Assembly: GCF_041296385.1 (NCBI RefSeq)
Contig: NC_091014.1
Location: forward strand, 6,237,578-6,301,577
Direction: 5' to 3'
DNA: 64,000 bases
Origin: Aphelocoma coerulescens
Taxonomy: Eukaryota > Chordata > Aves > Passeriformes > Corvidae
Position 1 is the first letter of the stretch, and each line of letters opens with the position of its first letter. Shown here one piece after another: positions 1 through 11,189 of this stretch. Made by a program: the position numbers and the translations under genes. The notes beneath the pieces are model-generated. The model was not told the origin of the DNA. It made no database searches and saw nothing but the letters and a program-made list of their open reading frames with translations.

Positions 1-1753
1 CTCTGGACAGGGGTCTGTGTCTTCTTGCTTTGGAGATTTCTCTCCCAACATGAATACAGGTCTTTTTTTTCTGACTTTGGGTGAAACTGAAAGAAAACTG
101 AAAGAAAGGCTCCCTTTGCAGTACCTAGCTGAGGCCTGAACAAAAACTAAATCAAACTTCTTTAATCTAAAGGAAGTATCTGGTTCAAGTACAGGCTTTG
201 AACTTGTCTGCTTCTTCTTCTTCTGTAGAAGCTATTAGCCTTTCTCCAGGTCTGACCTGGGGCTTCCAAAATCTGAGAGGTTTTCTCTTTCTTTAGACTG
301 CTGGCAGCAATGGCTCTTAAGTTTAATAAATAAACAAAAGACCGCACAACAACTAAAATATTCGGTCTAAAGTCCATGCTATAGAAAGATTATATAGCTT
401 TATGAAACAACACAGAGGAAACCAAGTACACAGGAAAGACCTTCTTTAGCCACTGAAACTGCAAGGCTATCAGAATAAAATTAATATTAATCACTGCCAA
501 TAGTGTTGTTTGGCTTTAGTATTTTATTTGATGCAGAACAAGCACAGATAAACAAAAGAAACCTGTTCATGACAGAGAGCTCTCCCAAATGCCCTCGTCA
601 AGAAAAGATCAAGCCAGTTTGTCCAAATTTTTGTCATGCAGAATACTTTGTGATCATTTTGTTGTTGTTTTTTTCTTCTTAGTGAAAATCTGGCAATGCC
701 ATACAACTGTTTTCTGTATTACTACCCGGGAGTCCTGCATGTGTTAATGTGTGGCTTGACACAGTGTTTAAAGTGAGAGGAAGTCCCAAACCTTCCTTTT
801 AGAGTTTCCAACTTTCATTACTCCTCCAGAACAAATATCAGAAGCAATAACCAAATAGCTTTGGATTATTTGATTGCCTTTAAACTGTATTCAGCTCCTT
901 TCATTTCAAGGACCAGAGTTTAATTGCTCATTGACTGATAAAGAGACAAAGCTACATGGTTAATCAATAGATCAAACTAGGTCAAGGTATAGGACTTGGA
1001 ATCCATATGAATCAGGGTTCCCATTCCAAGCTGGCAATAGGCATCTTGTGTGACCCCTGGAGAAATTATTTAGTATCTTGGGGGCCTCTGTTCAGTAGTA
1101 GAAAAACAGGATGATAGCAATGAAGTATTATGAAGACATAACTCATTAGCATTGCACGGGGTTATAAAAGTGCTTTCCTGATGTGCTCTTACCTTCATGG
1201 GCAGGGTAGATTCAGTCAAAATCCAGTTTATCCTCCAAAATATGAATGAATACAGTTCTCCTTGTGCTTTAAGAATAAGAACAGAACAGGTGTGTTATGT
1301 TTTGGGGTTTTTTTCCATGGTTGTTTATGCCAGTTCCAATGGCAAGGTAGGAACAAAAGACTTTTGGACATGAGGGATGCTGTCCTTGGATTGGACAGAA
1401 CAGTGTCTCCTGCCAGCTACATTACTTTGTGCAAACAACTAACATGATTACAGTTTTATATTAAAAACAGTAATTCACAGTCACAAAAAAAATCCACTCC
1501 CTGAAGACAGCTTAAAACAAAGAGGATGATTTGGTTGTTGCGTGTTCTGCCAAACCTTCTTTAAAATTAGATCTTTACTTTGTAATTTTCTTCTTTTTTT
1601 GCTCAAGGGTTCTTCAGAAAAATAGTGGATAGATATATAAACGGGGTGTCTCCTTCTATAAATTCTCATGTAAACTTCTAGGTTCAGAAAACCCAGACAG
1701 ACCTGTCTGCTACTGTGCTGGCCTCTGTACAAAAGCACCTAAATTCAGTGCGT

Positions 1754-1782
1754 ATTGCAATTTAATTAAAATAAATTGCAAT
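1754..1782. repeat. Perfect inverted repeat, 11-bp arms, 7-nt loop
   Basis: The left arm ATTGCAATTTA (1754-1764) is matched exactly by its reverse complement TAAATTGCAAT (1772-1782) across the 7-base spacer ATTAAAA. Each arm carries ATTGCAAT, which is itself palindromic and resembles a C/EBP-type binding site. A regulatory role is inference only. The match is seen directly in the sequence. Confidence 0.75.
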
Positions 1783-2530
1783 GAGTATAAGGAAATCATT
1801 GAAAAGCAAAAGGCAAAAGTCCTTGGAGATTATTCATGTTTGTCACTTAGAAGCAATTTTAGCACAAGTAGGGGGTTTCATGTCTTTAAAATAAGATAAT
1901 ATATGTCGGTTCTGAAGCTGCTAACATCTTCCTATTAAGAAGTGATAGGTTCTGTATCAGAAGATGTGTTTCAGAAGGGATTTTTTGTAGCTAGAACATG
2001 TTTCCTGGGAATGGGAGGTGGGTATATGAAGGACTCCAGTTAGCCTTCTACAGGTGGTCTTGTCCCTTCCTGGTGAGCTAATTTGAGGCAGATACTCAGT
2101 TTTGAAGAAGCAAGATAGTCCAATACCTATACCTGAAGCACATGAGTGAGTGATGTACACAATTTCTGACAGAGTGGAGACTCTACATGGTGCTTTAATG
2201 TGTAGGTCTGGGCTTAAGTCATTAAGCAGCACAGGAGTCTTAATATTAAATAATATTTGTTTTAATTTCCTGAGCTGAAGTGCTCACAGTTCAGTTGTAA
2301 AAATCCACTAGTTCATAATATTGTGTTGTTTGTGTTTTTCAGGATAAGGGTGTTTTTAGTATAAAATCTTGCTCATGGCAGGAGAGGATTTTAAAAAGGA
2401 GAGTACATTCATGCAGTATTCATTAATGGTGAATCTTTTTTCTTACTTTTTACCTACAGCTTGTGTTCCTTTCAGAGAGGGATTCAAAGCTATTTATATT
2501 TAAGAGAGGAAAATTAAATTCCCTGTTGGA

Positions 2531-2615
2531 TTGGGACTGAGGGGGGGAGTGGATTATTGGGGGGTTTTTTGTTGTTTTGTTTGGTTTGGTGTTTTTAGTT
2601 GGGTTTTTTTTAACT
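2531..2615 (+). repeat. G/T-rich low-complexity tract
   Basis: G runs of seven (2541-2547) and six (2559-2564) are followed by alternating short G and long T runs. It is low complexity, with no coding potential. A similar tract lies at 33055-33140. It may form G-rich secondary structure, but only two runs of four or more G are present. Confidence 0.6.
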
Positions 2616-5503
2616 TTTTAGATCTGTTTTCATCAATGCTAATACTTTGCAAAAGCAAAGTCAGAGCTATTTAAGTGGCTTGCAGAGACAGATATCAGCA
2701 GGCTTGCAGCCTGTGTTTATCAGGGCTGTCCTGTGTAGCTGCATTTATAACATCCAGCATCCACCAACAGGCCAAAGGGCAAATAGTTTAAAATGTGTTG
2801 CAATTTGAGAGGCTACTTCTTTTTTGTCCTCTCTCTAAAATGGAGTTGTAGCAGTCAGTCCCAAACAATCTGAAGGCAAATGTTTTATTCTTTCCTATGA
2901 ACTTCTCTGTCTTGGACCCAATGTAAAGGTTTGTTTTCAGTCCTGTGATGAATCTTAGAAATTTCAAGTAGCGAGTCTGTCCTAGAAAAGAACATTACTG
3001 CAGTTAGCTATGCAAAAGAGAAGCTGAAGTGGAATCTAAGTCATCCAGGCAATCTCAAGCCCTGAAAACTAATTTTAGTCTTTCAGGGAGTGGAGAGGGA
3101 TGCACAGATCTACTTACTCCAGCATTAGACAAGCCAAAAAAGGCACATGTCATTTGAGACTTGAGCCTGTGGAAACAATTTGGAATGAAAATGTAGGAGG
3201 AAACTGCTTGCTTAATCATCATCTTTCCACATCTTCACTGAAGAAGAAAAGTAAAGTCAGATAAATCCAATTTGCCTGAGATTTTTCATGCATGCAGCTC
3301 CTGCTGTGAAGTAGAAAAATATTTCCTCTGCGTTTGGAGAAGCCTTGATAGCCTGGCAATGGCTAGTTTAACACCTGTAAGCCCACCCGGCTCTCAACCA
3401 AGTCCTGTGAATCCAGGCAGATAAAACAATCTTATTGCAAAGAGAGTAAATTCAATTCTCATAGCTGTTCATAGTCTTTTGTCTTCCACACTCAATCCAT
3501 TACTGTGTTTTCAGCACTCATTTCCAATATCATACCCAAAGAGTTTAAATTGAGAATTGAGATGTGTCTCACTATAGAGGACCTTGCCTGAGAAGTAGGA
3601 ATATCTAATTAACTAAAACACAATTTTTATCATTGTAGAGTGTTTCTTAGATAGTTGTGCTTATATGCCAATGAAAAGGTATAATGATACCTGATTTTAA
3701 TTAATGATTTCACTAACTGTTGTATGATTTTTCTGATTTTTCCAAATATAACCCTTCAAGGGCTTTAGATACTTTAAGTTTTGGAAAAGGTAAAAGAGCA
3801 GAAGTGTGTGCTTTGCACTGAAGCCTTCACCACATCTTTTAGCCTTGTCTGTCTTTGTGATTAGGGTGCATAACACATCACATAAAACTTCTTCCATTTT
3901 CCTTTTCCAGAACTTCAAAATTTGGATTTATAACTCTCTGGCTTGCTCTGAAAAGAGCAAGGAGTATTAAAACAAGGAATGTTGCTTCAAACTGGAACAG
4001 CTGCTGTTGGGCAAAGTGGCAATCCATTGGTCATGGTGGGAGCTTTTTTACTGATGGGAGGGGAAGGTTTATATGATCTAAGGGGATGGTACATATCTTC
4101 TACAGGAGAGGGAAACATGTACTATTTATAGTCCTTCAAATACTTCTTCAAATCCTGAAAAAAAAAACACCCAAACACCTAGTATGTCACCAATATATCT
4201 AAAAAAACAAAGCACAGGAGAATTTAGGTATGTAAACGTGCTGCAAAAAAGATGATGCTTCCTCTGTGGTCAGCCAGAGTAGAGGATCTATCCCACCCTG
4301 GAAACTCTTGAAATATTTTCTCAAAGAGTAAACTAATAGTTTCTTGCCAGCAAAAATTTTCTCTTAAAAGCAAATAAACTTTCCAGGAAATGTACTATGG
4401 AAAAGCACAAGCCCTCTGCATCGCTGTGGGAAAATGTTATTATCTGGAAGTGAAAAAATTGAACTTTGGGAACTTTGTTTAACAATCATTTCTCTTCCTG
4501 ATTGAAATAAATGAGCCCAAGGGTTTAGCCCTATGTTCACTCTTCAGAGAAAGGGCTTTTACATTGATTTCTCTCAATAAGCATAATTTTTTATTTTGAT
4601 GTGCAATTAGGGCAAATTCAACTTTTTTTCTCCCAGCTCCTACTTTCACACAATGCTCCTTAATTAAATGCACTATACAGAGATGGCAGGTGACTTGACA
4701 TGCAGGGTTGGGATTCTGCTGTGATCAGAATGAGAACCACAGTTCATGCCTGCCAGTGACACTTTTAGGAATATAAAGCTGCAAAACTGAAGGTAAGAAA
4801 GCCAAAGCCCATAATGGCTCACCACTGGGCGAGCTGGTGGAAGCCAAGCATGGATAAGCTCTGAGCTGGGGTGTCCAGTGTTGTGGTCACATACAGCAAG
4901 GGATACATCTAATTAACAGAATCCAAATCTGAAACCCTAATTTGTTTGCAACTTGCTGCTCAACAGCAACCCTCACTAAGTAAAAGGAGCCCCTGCTTGT
5001 CAGCCAGAGCTGTGCTAGCTGTGTTTATTGTGACCCATTCCCTGCCCTGAATCCTGGGCAGAAAGCCAGCAGGGACTTTCGGCTCCTCCTGTGGCTTTGG
5101 GCACTCGCAGTTTCCATCGCCCTGATAATTCTTGCATCCTGTACCAGCGTGTTAATTCTCCAAGAACTCTGTAAATCCCTGTGTGGCCCATTCCAGCTGG
5201 CTGCTGTGGAGCACGTGGATTTGCATGTGGACACCTACCTGCCTATACAATGCTACAGCACAGCTTCACTTGAAATTTCTCATGCAAAAAGTGTCCCAAA
5301 GTATCTTCCAATGGTAAATGCTTGTCTGGAGCAAAGCAGGTGTGGTAGAGTGAAGACACAAGAAAATAACTTTGGTGTTTTTTCTACTGTTTTTTAAGGA
5401 AGATGGCAACTTTAGAAAGCAAGAGCATCCAAGGACATTTGTTCAGGTGGCTAAAAGTCTATTTAAAGTGACATTCCTGACAAATTGTTTTAGACTCTTA
5501 AAT

Positions 5504-5520
5504 TCCTGACCTGGTCAGGA
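5504..5520. repeat. Perfect short inverted repeat, 8-bp arms
   Basis: TCCTGACC and GGTCAGGA are exact reverse complements separated by a single T. The arms contain TGACC and GGTCA half-sites of the nuclear-receptor type, arranged as an everted pair with a 1-nt gap. A function is not shown. Confidence 0.55.
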
Positions 5521-7892
5521 TTTCTGTTTCTTGCTACTCATATTCCAATTCTTCTTGACACTTAAACTGAGAACGTACTCAAAAGCTTAAAAAGGAGGCC
5601 AGTGTTAGGCAAAGGGGAGACAGAGGTAACCTGAGTCCCTGAAAATGGGCTCTAAGGATAAAACAGGGCAACCTTCAAATTCCAAGATCAGATGGTATTC
5701 CAGCAATATCCTGTTTTCAGATGCTACGTGTTCTGCTGACTATATGACAAGGATAGCTATGACACAGGGACTTGAGGAGCCTTGGAGAAAAACATGGGGA
5801 GAAATACTTCTGGGTTTGCATGGTATTTTTTTACTCTTTTTTAATGAATCCTGGCTGCTACAGTCCATATTTTCTTAGTTCAAAGCAGTACAGTAGCTGT
5901 CTACAAACTGCTGTAAAGTGCAGTTACCTGTTATTGCCCTGTAAATAATTTAATAACCTCTTCCAGGCAACATGGTCAAGATGCAGATTTAATTTACTTA
6001 CAGGCCAGTAGGAAAGATGGTTGAATCCACTCAGTTCACTGTCTGTGTCTGGAGGTGTTGCGTACAGGTACATAAATAGTTTACTGAACCTGTCAAATTC
6101 TCTGGCAGGAAGGAGCATGCCCTCTGGTCTGCTACATGTGCTTATATGAAACACTTCCCCTTCAGTTCTTGAGCAGTAGGGAGTAATATATTTTCTAATA
6201 TTTTTGTGGAAGTAGGTAAAAGACATAATGAATCACATAGTAGCAGGAATGGACACAGTGTTTGACTTTTTCTGGGGTTATTTGGTGGTTTATTGCTTGA
6301 GGTTTTTTCAGGGGGAAGCGTGGTATAATATTTTTTTGTCTCTATGCTCCTCAGAAATTATATACATTAATTATAAAAGTGATGTGTAATTGTCTCTGCC
6401 TAATTTTGGACAGTATTAGATGATAGGGCTGAAATACTCCCTAATGGAATGTTTAGGTTGTGAAATGAAGCACGGGAAAATCAAAAAGTAAACTAGACTG
6501 TACAAAAATCCCCCATCACCAAGGTGTAGGTTTGTCCCGTCTCTTTTGAGGATGTCACCTTAAAAATGCTTTTTTGTAGAATTAATGCCATGAACAGGAA
6601 TGTGCCTCAAAAGAGAGACTAACTTGTATTTTGCTTAAAGCTGAAATCCAAAGTCATTGACATCCCTTGCCTGGTTACCTGAGCCTTTCAAAATCTTTCA
6701 TGTCTGATTTTCAAAGTTTTTACATTGGTGAAAGAAAAAGAAAATTATTTTGACTCTGATCTGTACTCGTTACAAAAAAAACTTTAATTGATATAATTTC
6801 CACCTGAGGTTAGTGTGTTTTTTAATTCTTTGGTCTCTATTTTATTTAAAAAAAATAAAAAGACAGACAAAAAGAACAATAATTTAAAGGTGAGATGTAT
6901 TGGAGGCAAGAGAGAAGAGAAACCTTCCATTTATGAAAACAGACTGAAATGAGGTACTGTCATCTGCAGATGTCTCATCATCTAAATTGCTTTTCCAGAC
7001 TAATTAATAAAACCTGGATGCCACTATTTCTCCATTAACACTATGCCTTTGGAAAAAACATGTTAGCAGCACAATTTTTCCAATTGCTGCCATTAAAAAA
7101 AGGCTAAGATAATAGAAAAAAGAACACTCCATTCAGCTATCATTCTCCAAGATATGAATGCTTTAAGGCCTGGTCACACATAATCAGTAGAATTCCTCTT
7201 TATTTTGGTAAGATGGTGGGTGTCTAACACACTCACACGTGCTGGCCGTGTCCTGGCAGCGTTCCAGAAAGGATAATGATTTCCCTATCTCAGTTCCCTC
7301 ACAGTTTGGATTAGATACAGTATTTTTGTTGCTGTGGTAAAATCTTTCTGTATTGCATGGCTGTGTGCTGTTTAACAGCTGTTCCTGTCCTCTGCAGGGA
7401 TGGATGCTTTAAGCTGGGCTGTTTGCAGGAGTGCTTTAAGTGATTTTTAATGAAAAGCATAGAGGTGGTGAGCCACTGTGAAAAGCAATGCTATTTTCTT
7501 AGAAATTTCCTTCTTTGTAGGTCAGTGAAGATGCCCCTTCATCCATAGTCTTTGAACAGCTTGTCTGTCCCATTTGTGGTTGCCCTCCATCCAAGGACAG
7601 TGTGGCACCTTGCTGAAAAGTGACGGCATGGCCACTGTCCCCAGTGTGTCCCCAGATCTGCAGCCAACACTCGTGGTTTTCCACAACCCTGATCAATAAA
7701 GACATAATAGCCCCAGACAAGACAAAGTGAAGCCAGAGCTGGTATCACAGAAATGATGTGCCTGGCAGCAGTCTCAGTGCCCAGTGGCTCCACCACTGCA
7801 CAGCCTGGGACTTTCAGGCATTGCTGTCAAGTTCCAAGGCAGCAGTTCCAGGCTTGAAGTCTGTTGGTTTTGAAAATAACCTTCTTATCATC

Positions 7893-8085
7893 AGTCATGG
7901 GAGAGTTTGGGTTGGAAAGGACCTTAAAGGCCAACTAGTTCCAACCTCCCTGCCATGGGGGCACCTTCCACTAGACCAGGTTGCTGAAAGCTCCATCTTC
8001 CCTGGTCTTGGACACTTCGAGGGATGGGACATCCACGCTTCTCTGGGCAACCTGTGCCAGGGACTCACCACCCTCACAATATAGA
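7893..8085 (-). mobile_element. CR1 retrotransposon 3' fragment (minus strand)
   Basis: Read on the plus strand this is the antisense of a bird CR1 3' end. It starts near a degenerate GGGTTGGAAAGGACC block, followed by a block matching the usual CTAGACCAGGTTGCT, then CTCTGGGCAACCTGTG and the CTCACCACCCTCA block. The element is 5'-truncated, as almost all CR1 copies are. The terminal octamer repeat is badly decayed, which suggests an old insertion. Open frames on both strands here are incidental. CR1 is the main LINE family of birds. Confidence 0.93.
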
Positions 8086-8346
8086 CAGATACAAGTTAAG
8101 GCATTATATCTATTTATAATAATGTGCAGCTAATATTTATAGAAGTGCCCAGCACTACTTAAGAGTTTGTCACTTGCTTTGCAAGCTTATGTAAAATCTA
8201 CGGCTGCTGTAGGGCAAAGGTATAAAACTTTCATGAGTAATATAAAATATACAAAATGTTGTTGTTAATATTTAATACAATTTGCAGCAGTCAATGAGCA
8301 CAATCAATGTTTATTAATTAAGTTGTTCTGTTGCAATAGCAATTTC

Positions 8347-8369
8347 TTTTTTTTTTTTTTTTTTTTTTT
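8347..8369. repeat. Poly-T run (23 T)
   Basis: An uninterrupted run of 23 T lies about 260 bp beyond the CR1 tail. On the minus strand it would be a poly-A tract, but I see no polyadenylation signal or gene-like sequence next to it that would make it the tail of a processed pseudogene. It is most simply a mononucleotide microsatellite. Confidence 0.8.
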
Positions 8370-8791
8370 GGTATATGTGTGTCTTCAGGGAGAATTTAGC
8401 AAGCTTTCTTGACCCTTTCCAAAAAAAAAAACTTGGCATGTTTAACAATAGTGCTGGCAATGTCTTACATTACTCGTTTGCTTTTTCTTCAGCAAGTAAA
8501 CGCAACTCTTTTAATGACACCTTCTATTTAAACTACACTACGTGATAAGAGAACTGGGTTTTGGCCAGGGTATTTAATAAGATGTGTTACAATTTGGGCT
8601 CTTTGTAGCAGCCATATTGACGCACTGCAGATAATCCAGCGTTTGAGGGGTGGTTTTCTTTGTTTTAACTCTGCAGTGTTTATGGGGCGTGCAGACAGCA
8701 GCACGCAGGGTAGAAGTGGAATTTATTCACCTGCGACCGACAAGGTCAGGTCTAACTGCACCTGCTCAATCAGACCATGCACTGAATCACC

Positions 8792-8810
8792 CCAAAATGC
8801 AGCATTTTGG
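8792..8810. repeat. Perfect inverted repeat, 9-bp arms, 1-nt spacer
   Basis: CCAAAATGC (8792-8800) and GCATTTTGG (8802-8810) are exact reverse complements around a single A. With almost no loop it would extrude poorly as a hairpin, so a dimeric protein-binding site or chance are the likelier readings. Confidence 0.6.
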
Positions 8811-11161
8811 CTCCAGCCACAGATGTTCCCATGTTGGTGGTGTTCCCCGTGGAGCTTATAACACCTTCGACTGTTTTCTTTGAAATCACAGGAGGGAGGG
8901 AATGCCCCAACCCAAAGTTCTTGCAGGGCTGAACTGGTCAGCAGCAGGATTTTAAGTAATCCTGCCACAGCTCAGATTGTTCTGATTCACCAAGGTTGTG
9001 TGCAAACCATTTGCCTTTGTAGTACTAAAGGGGTTGGTTGTGATGGAGAACCTACAAGGGCCAGGGCCTACTTCAGCAGCAGGTATTGCATTCAAGTGAA
9101 TCCAGGAAGTTATTTCTGTCGCCTGAGGTGCATGGCTAATCTTCATTGTGGTTTTTACCAGTCTTCTCCATTTCCCTCCATGTTATTTCTCTCTTAAATA
9201 AAACTAAACAGTTTTAAGATGACTTCTTCACACTATAAAATAGCTTGATATATCTTTCAAGAAATGCTTTTGTGGTAGTGCTTAATGCCACGTCCAAAAT
9301 TGTGTGTTGTCTGCAAAGTCCATCCGTTCACTTTCATCTATGTGCTGCACTGATTGAGAACTGTCCAAGCACATTTTCTTTCAATGTTTTTCCCCTAGAC
9401 AATATTGAACTCTCCAGCTGTATTAGAATTGGAACACTTGGATCCATGGTTTGGATTTTGGTATTGGTTTTTTTTTCTCTTCTTCAGAAATAAAAACATT
9501 TTACAAAATAGAGCAGAGCCGTGCAAGAATTGTTTCTGCAGCAGCCACGAAGTGGTTAAATCATTAATTTATTTCTCTAATGCCTAATATAAACATAACA
9601 GCCATGACACTGTATTTAATTTGTCCTCTGGGCTAAAAATGTCTTGAGGTTACCAGTGATCTTAGCTGTAATAAGTTTTATGTATGTGTATCTCTGTATA
9701 ACTGTGCCACATTATTTTGAACTATACTGCTAGGGGTTTATTGAAATATATCAACGTTATTGCTAATATTTCACAGACAGTTCTTCATTTCAGCAATATA
9801 GAATTCAATTTAGCAGAAATGTGATATTCCTCCTGAAATTTTAAATTCCCAGCAGATGTATAATTCAATTAAGTCCAGAAGATTAAAAAAATTGAAGTCA
9901 TTCTCCATACATACACTCTTTCTGCTCAGTTCCAAAATAATGAAAAACTACAGCTGTTCAGTTTTGGTTCATCTATCGCTTTGTACAATTTTTATGGGTT
10001 TTATGTGTAATCACATTTGCAGAGAGAATTTTTATACAGCCTGCTCCATTTTGCACAGTTATTATCTTTCCACATTAAAAACAGATTGTAAAAACTGATA
10101 CACAAGCCTTGGGCCCACTCCTTAAGGCAAGTAAAGCATGGTCATTAATCATGGGGGGTGCAGGGGAAAAGGGAGTTTGTAAAACTTAATTGTTCTGTTT
10201 CCTTGTGCTGCAAGATGGCCTTTGTCTCCTTCCTTCCATCCACACGCTTTTTTCTTTTCTTTTTTTTTTTTTAAACTCTTTCCAGCCTCTGTGTGGAACT
10301 AAAGGGGTCATTTATTTGTGTGTAACTGACTTCAGCAGAAATTGGACACAGGCATTACCTAAAAGTGTAATTCTCCTCCAAAGGTGAAGAGGTCCCTGCG
10401 TGTAAGCGCCTGCATGCTGAGAGTCTTACCAAACCCTTCTTAAGTTCTTGGCTTGTGTTCCTAGGCTGGTACTCAGGGTCAGGTTTCCATGTCAAATGTC
10501 ACAAACGGTGTCTGTGATCTCTGTAGAATAATTTAATTTCCTGTGCCTCAATTTGTCCATTTTTTGAATGCAGCTGCAACACAGACGTGTTTCAGAGGGT
10601 GCTACTTGCACCTAAGTAATTGCTTCGCTTGTTGAACTGAGATGCCTAAAATCTTGCTGCTTTATAGGAATATAAGTGAGGTAAACTTATAATATATTCA
10701 TAAAGATTTTGCTTCAAAATTTTCCCATCTCTTTTTCTAATCACATCCATCTATTATGACCTCTCTCTGAATTCCTGGTCCAGAAAGGAATTAAAGTCTG
10801 TTTCATCTTGGTATTTCAAACACAAAATACATTAAATATTTTTAGTCGAAGCTCTAAGCACAAGGTGTCAGAAGGGCATTTTATAAAAAGTTCACCCTGT
10901 GATTCCTTCCAACAAGACAGCATTTGCAACATTCCCTGAACAGTCACTCAAATGTAAATAGCTTAAGCATTAGTGATCACCACTGCATCTAATCAACTAC
11001 CTGATTGCCTATACAAATCCTACACTGCTCAGTATTGACCTCAGTGAGGAAAACATTGATTCACTGACCTGTAACTTGATTGTTTTCTAAAAAGTGTAAG
11101 GGACTTACCCATGCTTGTTGAAGGTGCTTCTTAGCTGTAAGGTGTCTTGCCTTTAGTAGAT

Positions 11162-11189
11162 AAAAAAGTATCCAGCAGGATACTTTTTT
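11162..11189. repeat. Perfect hairpin, 12-bp stem, 4-nt loop
   Basis: AAAAAAGTATCC (11162-11173) pairs exactly with GGATACTTTTTT (11178-11189) over the loop AGCA. This is the strongest small hairpin I found in the window. It ends in six T on the plus strand and, by symmetry, on the minus strand. No RNA gene with internal promoter boxes is recognisable beside it. Confidence 0.8.

Larger units (their letters stand above)
1..7892. other. Unique AT-rich non-coding DNA, no gene recognised
   Basis: No reading frame here exceeds about 100 codons. None shows a recognisable domain, and plus- and minus-strand frames overlap at random, as expected of non-coding DNA. Visible structure is limited to a perfect inverted repeat at 1754-1782, a G/T-rich tract at 2531-2615, small inverted repeats at 2644-2661 and 5504-5520, and scattered A or T runs. 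The stretch 7530-7890, just before the CR1 tail, is visibly richer in G and C than its surroundings, but I cannot name it. It may be intron or intergenic DNA. Confidence 0.6.

Noticed and set aside
8347..8369. T23 as the poly-A tail of a minus-strand retrocopy
   Set aside because: No polyadenylation signal, gene-like sequence or target-site duplication seen beside it.
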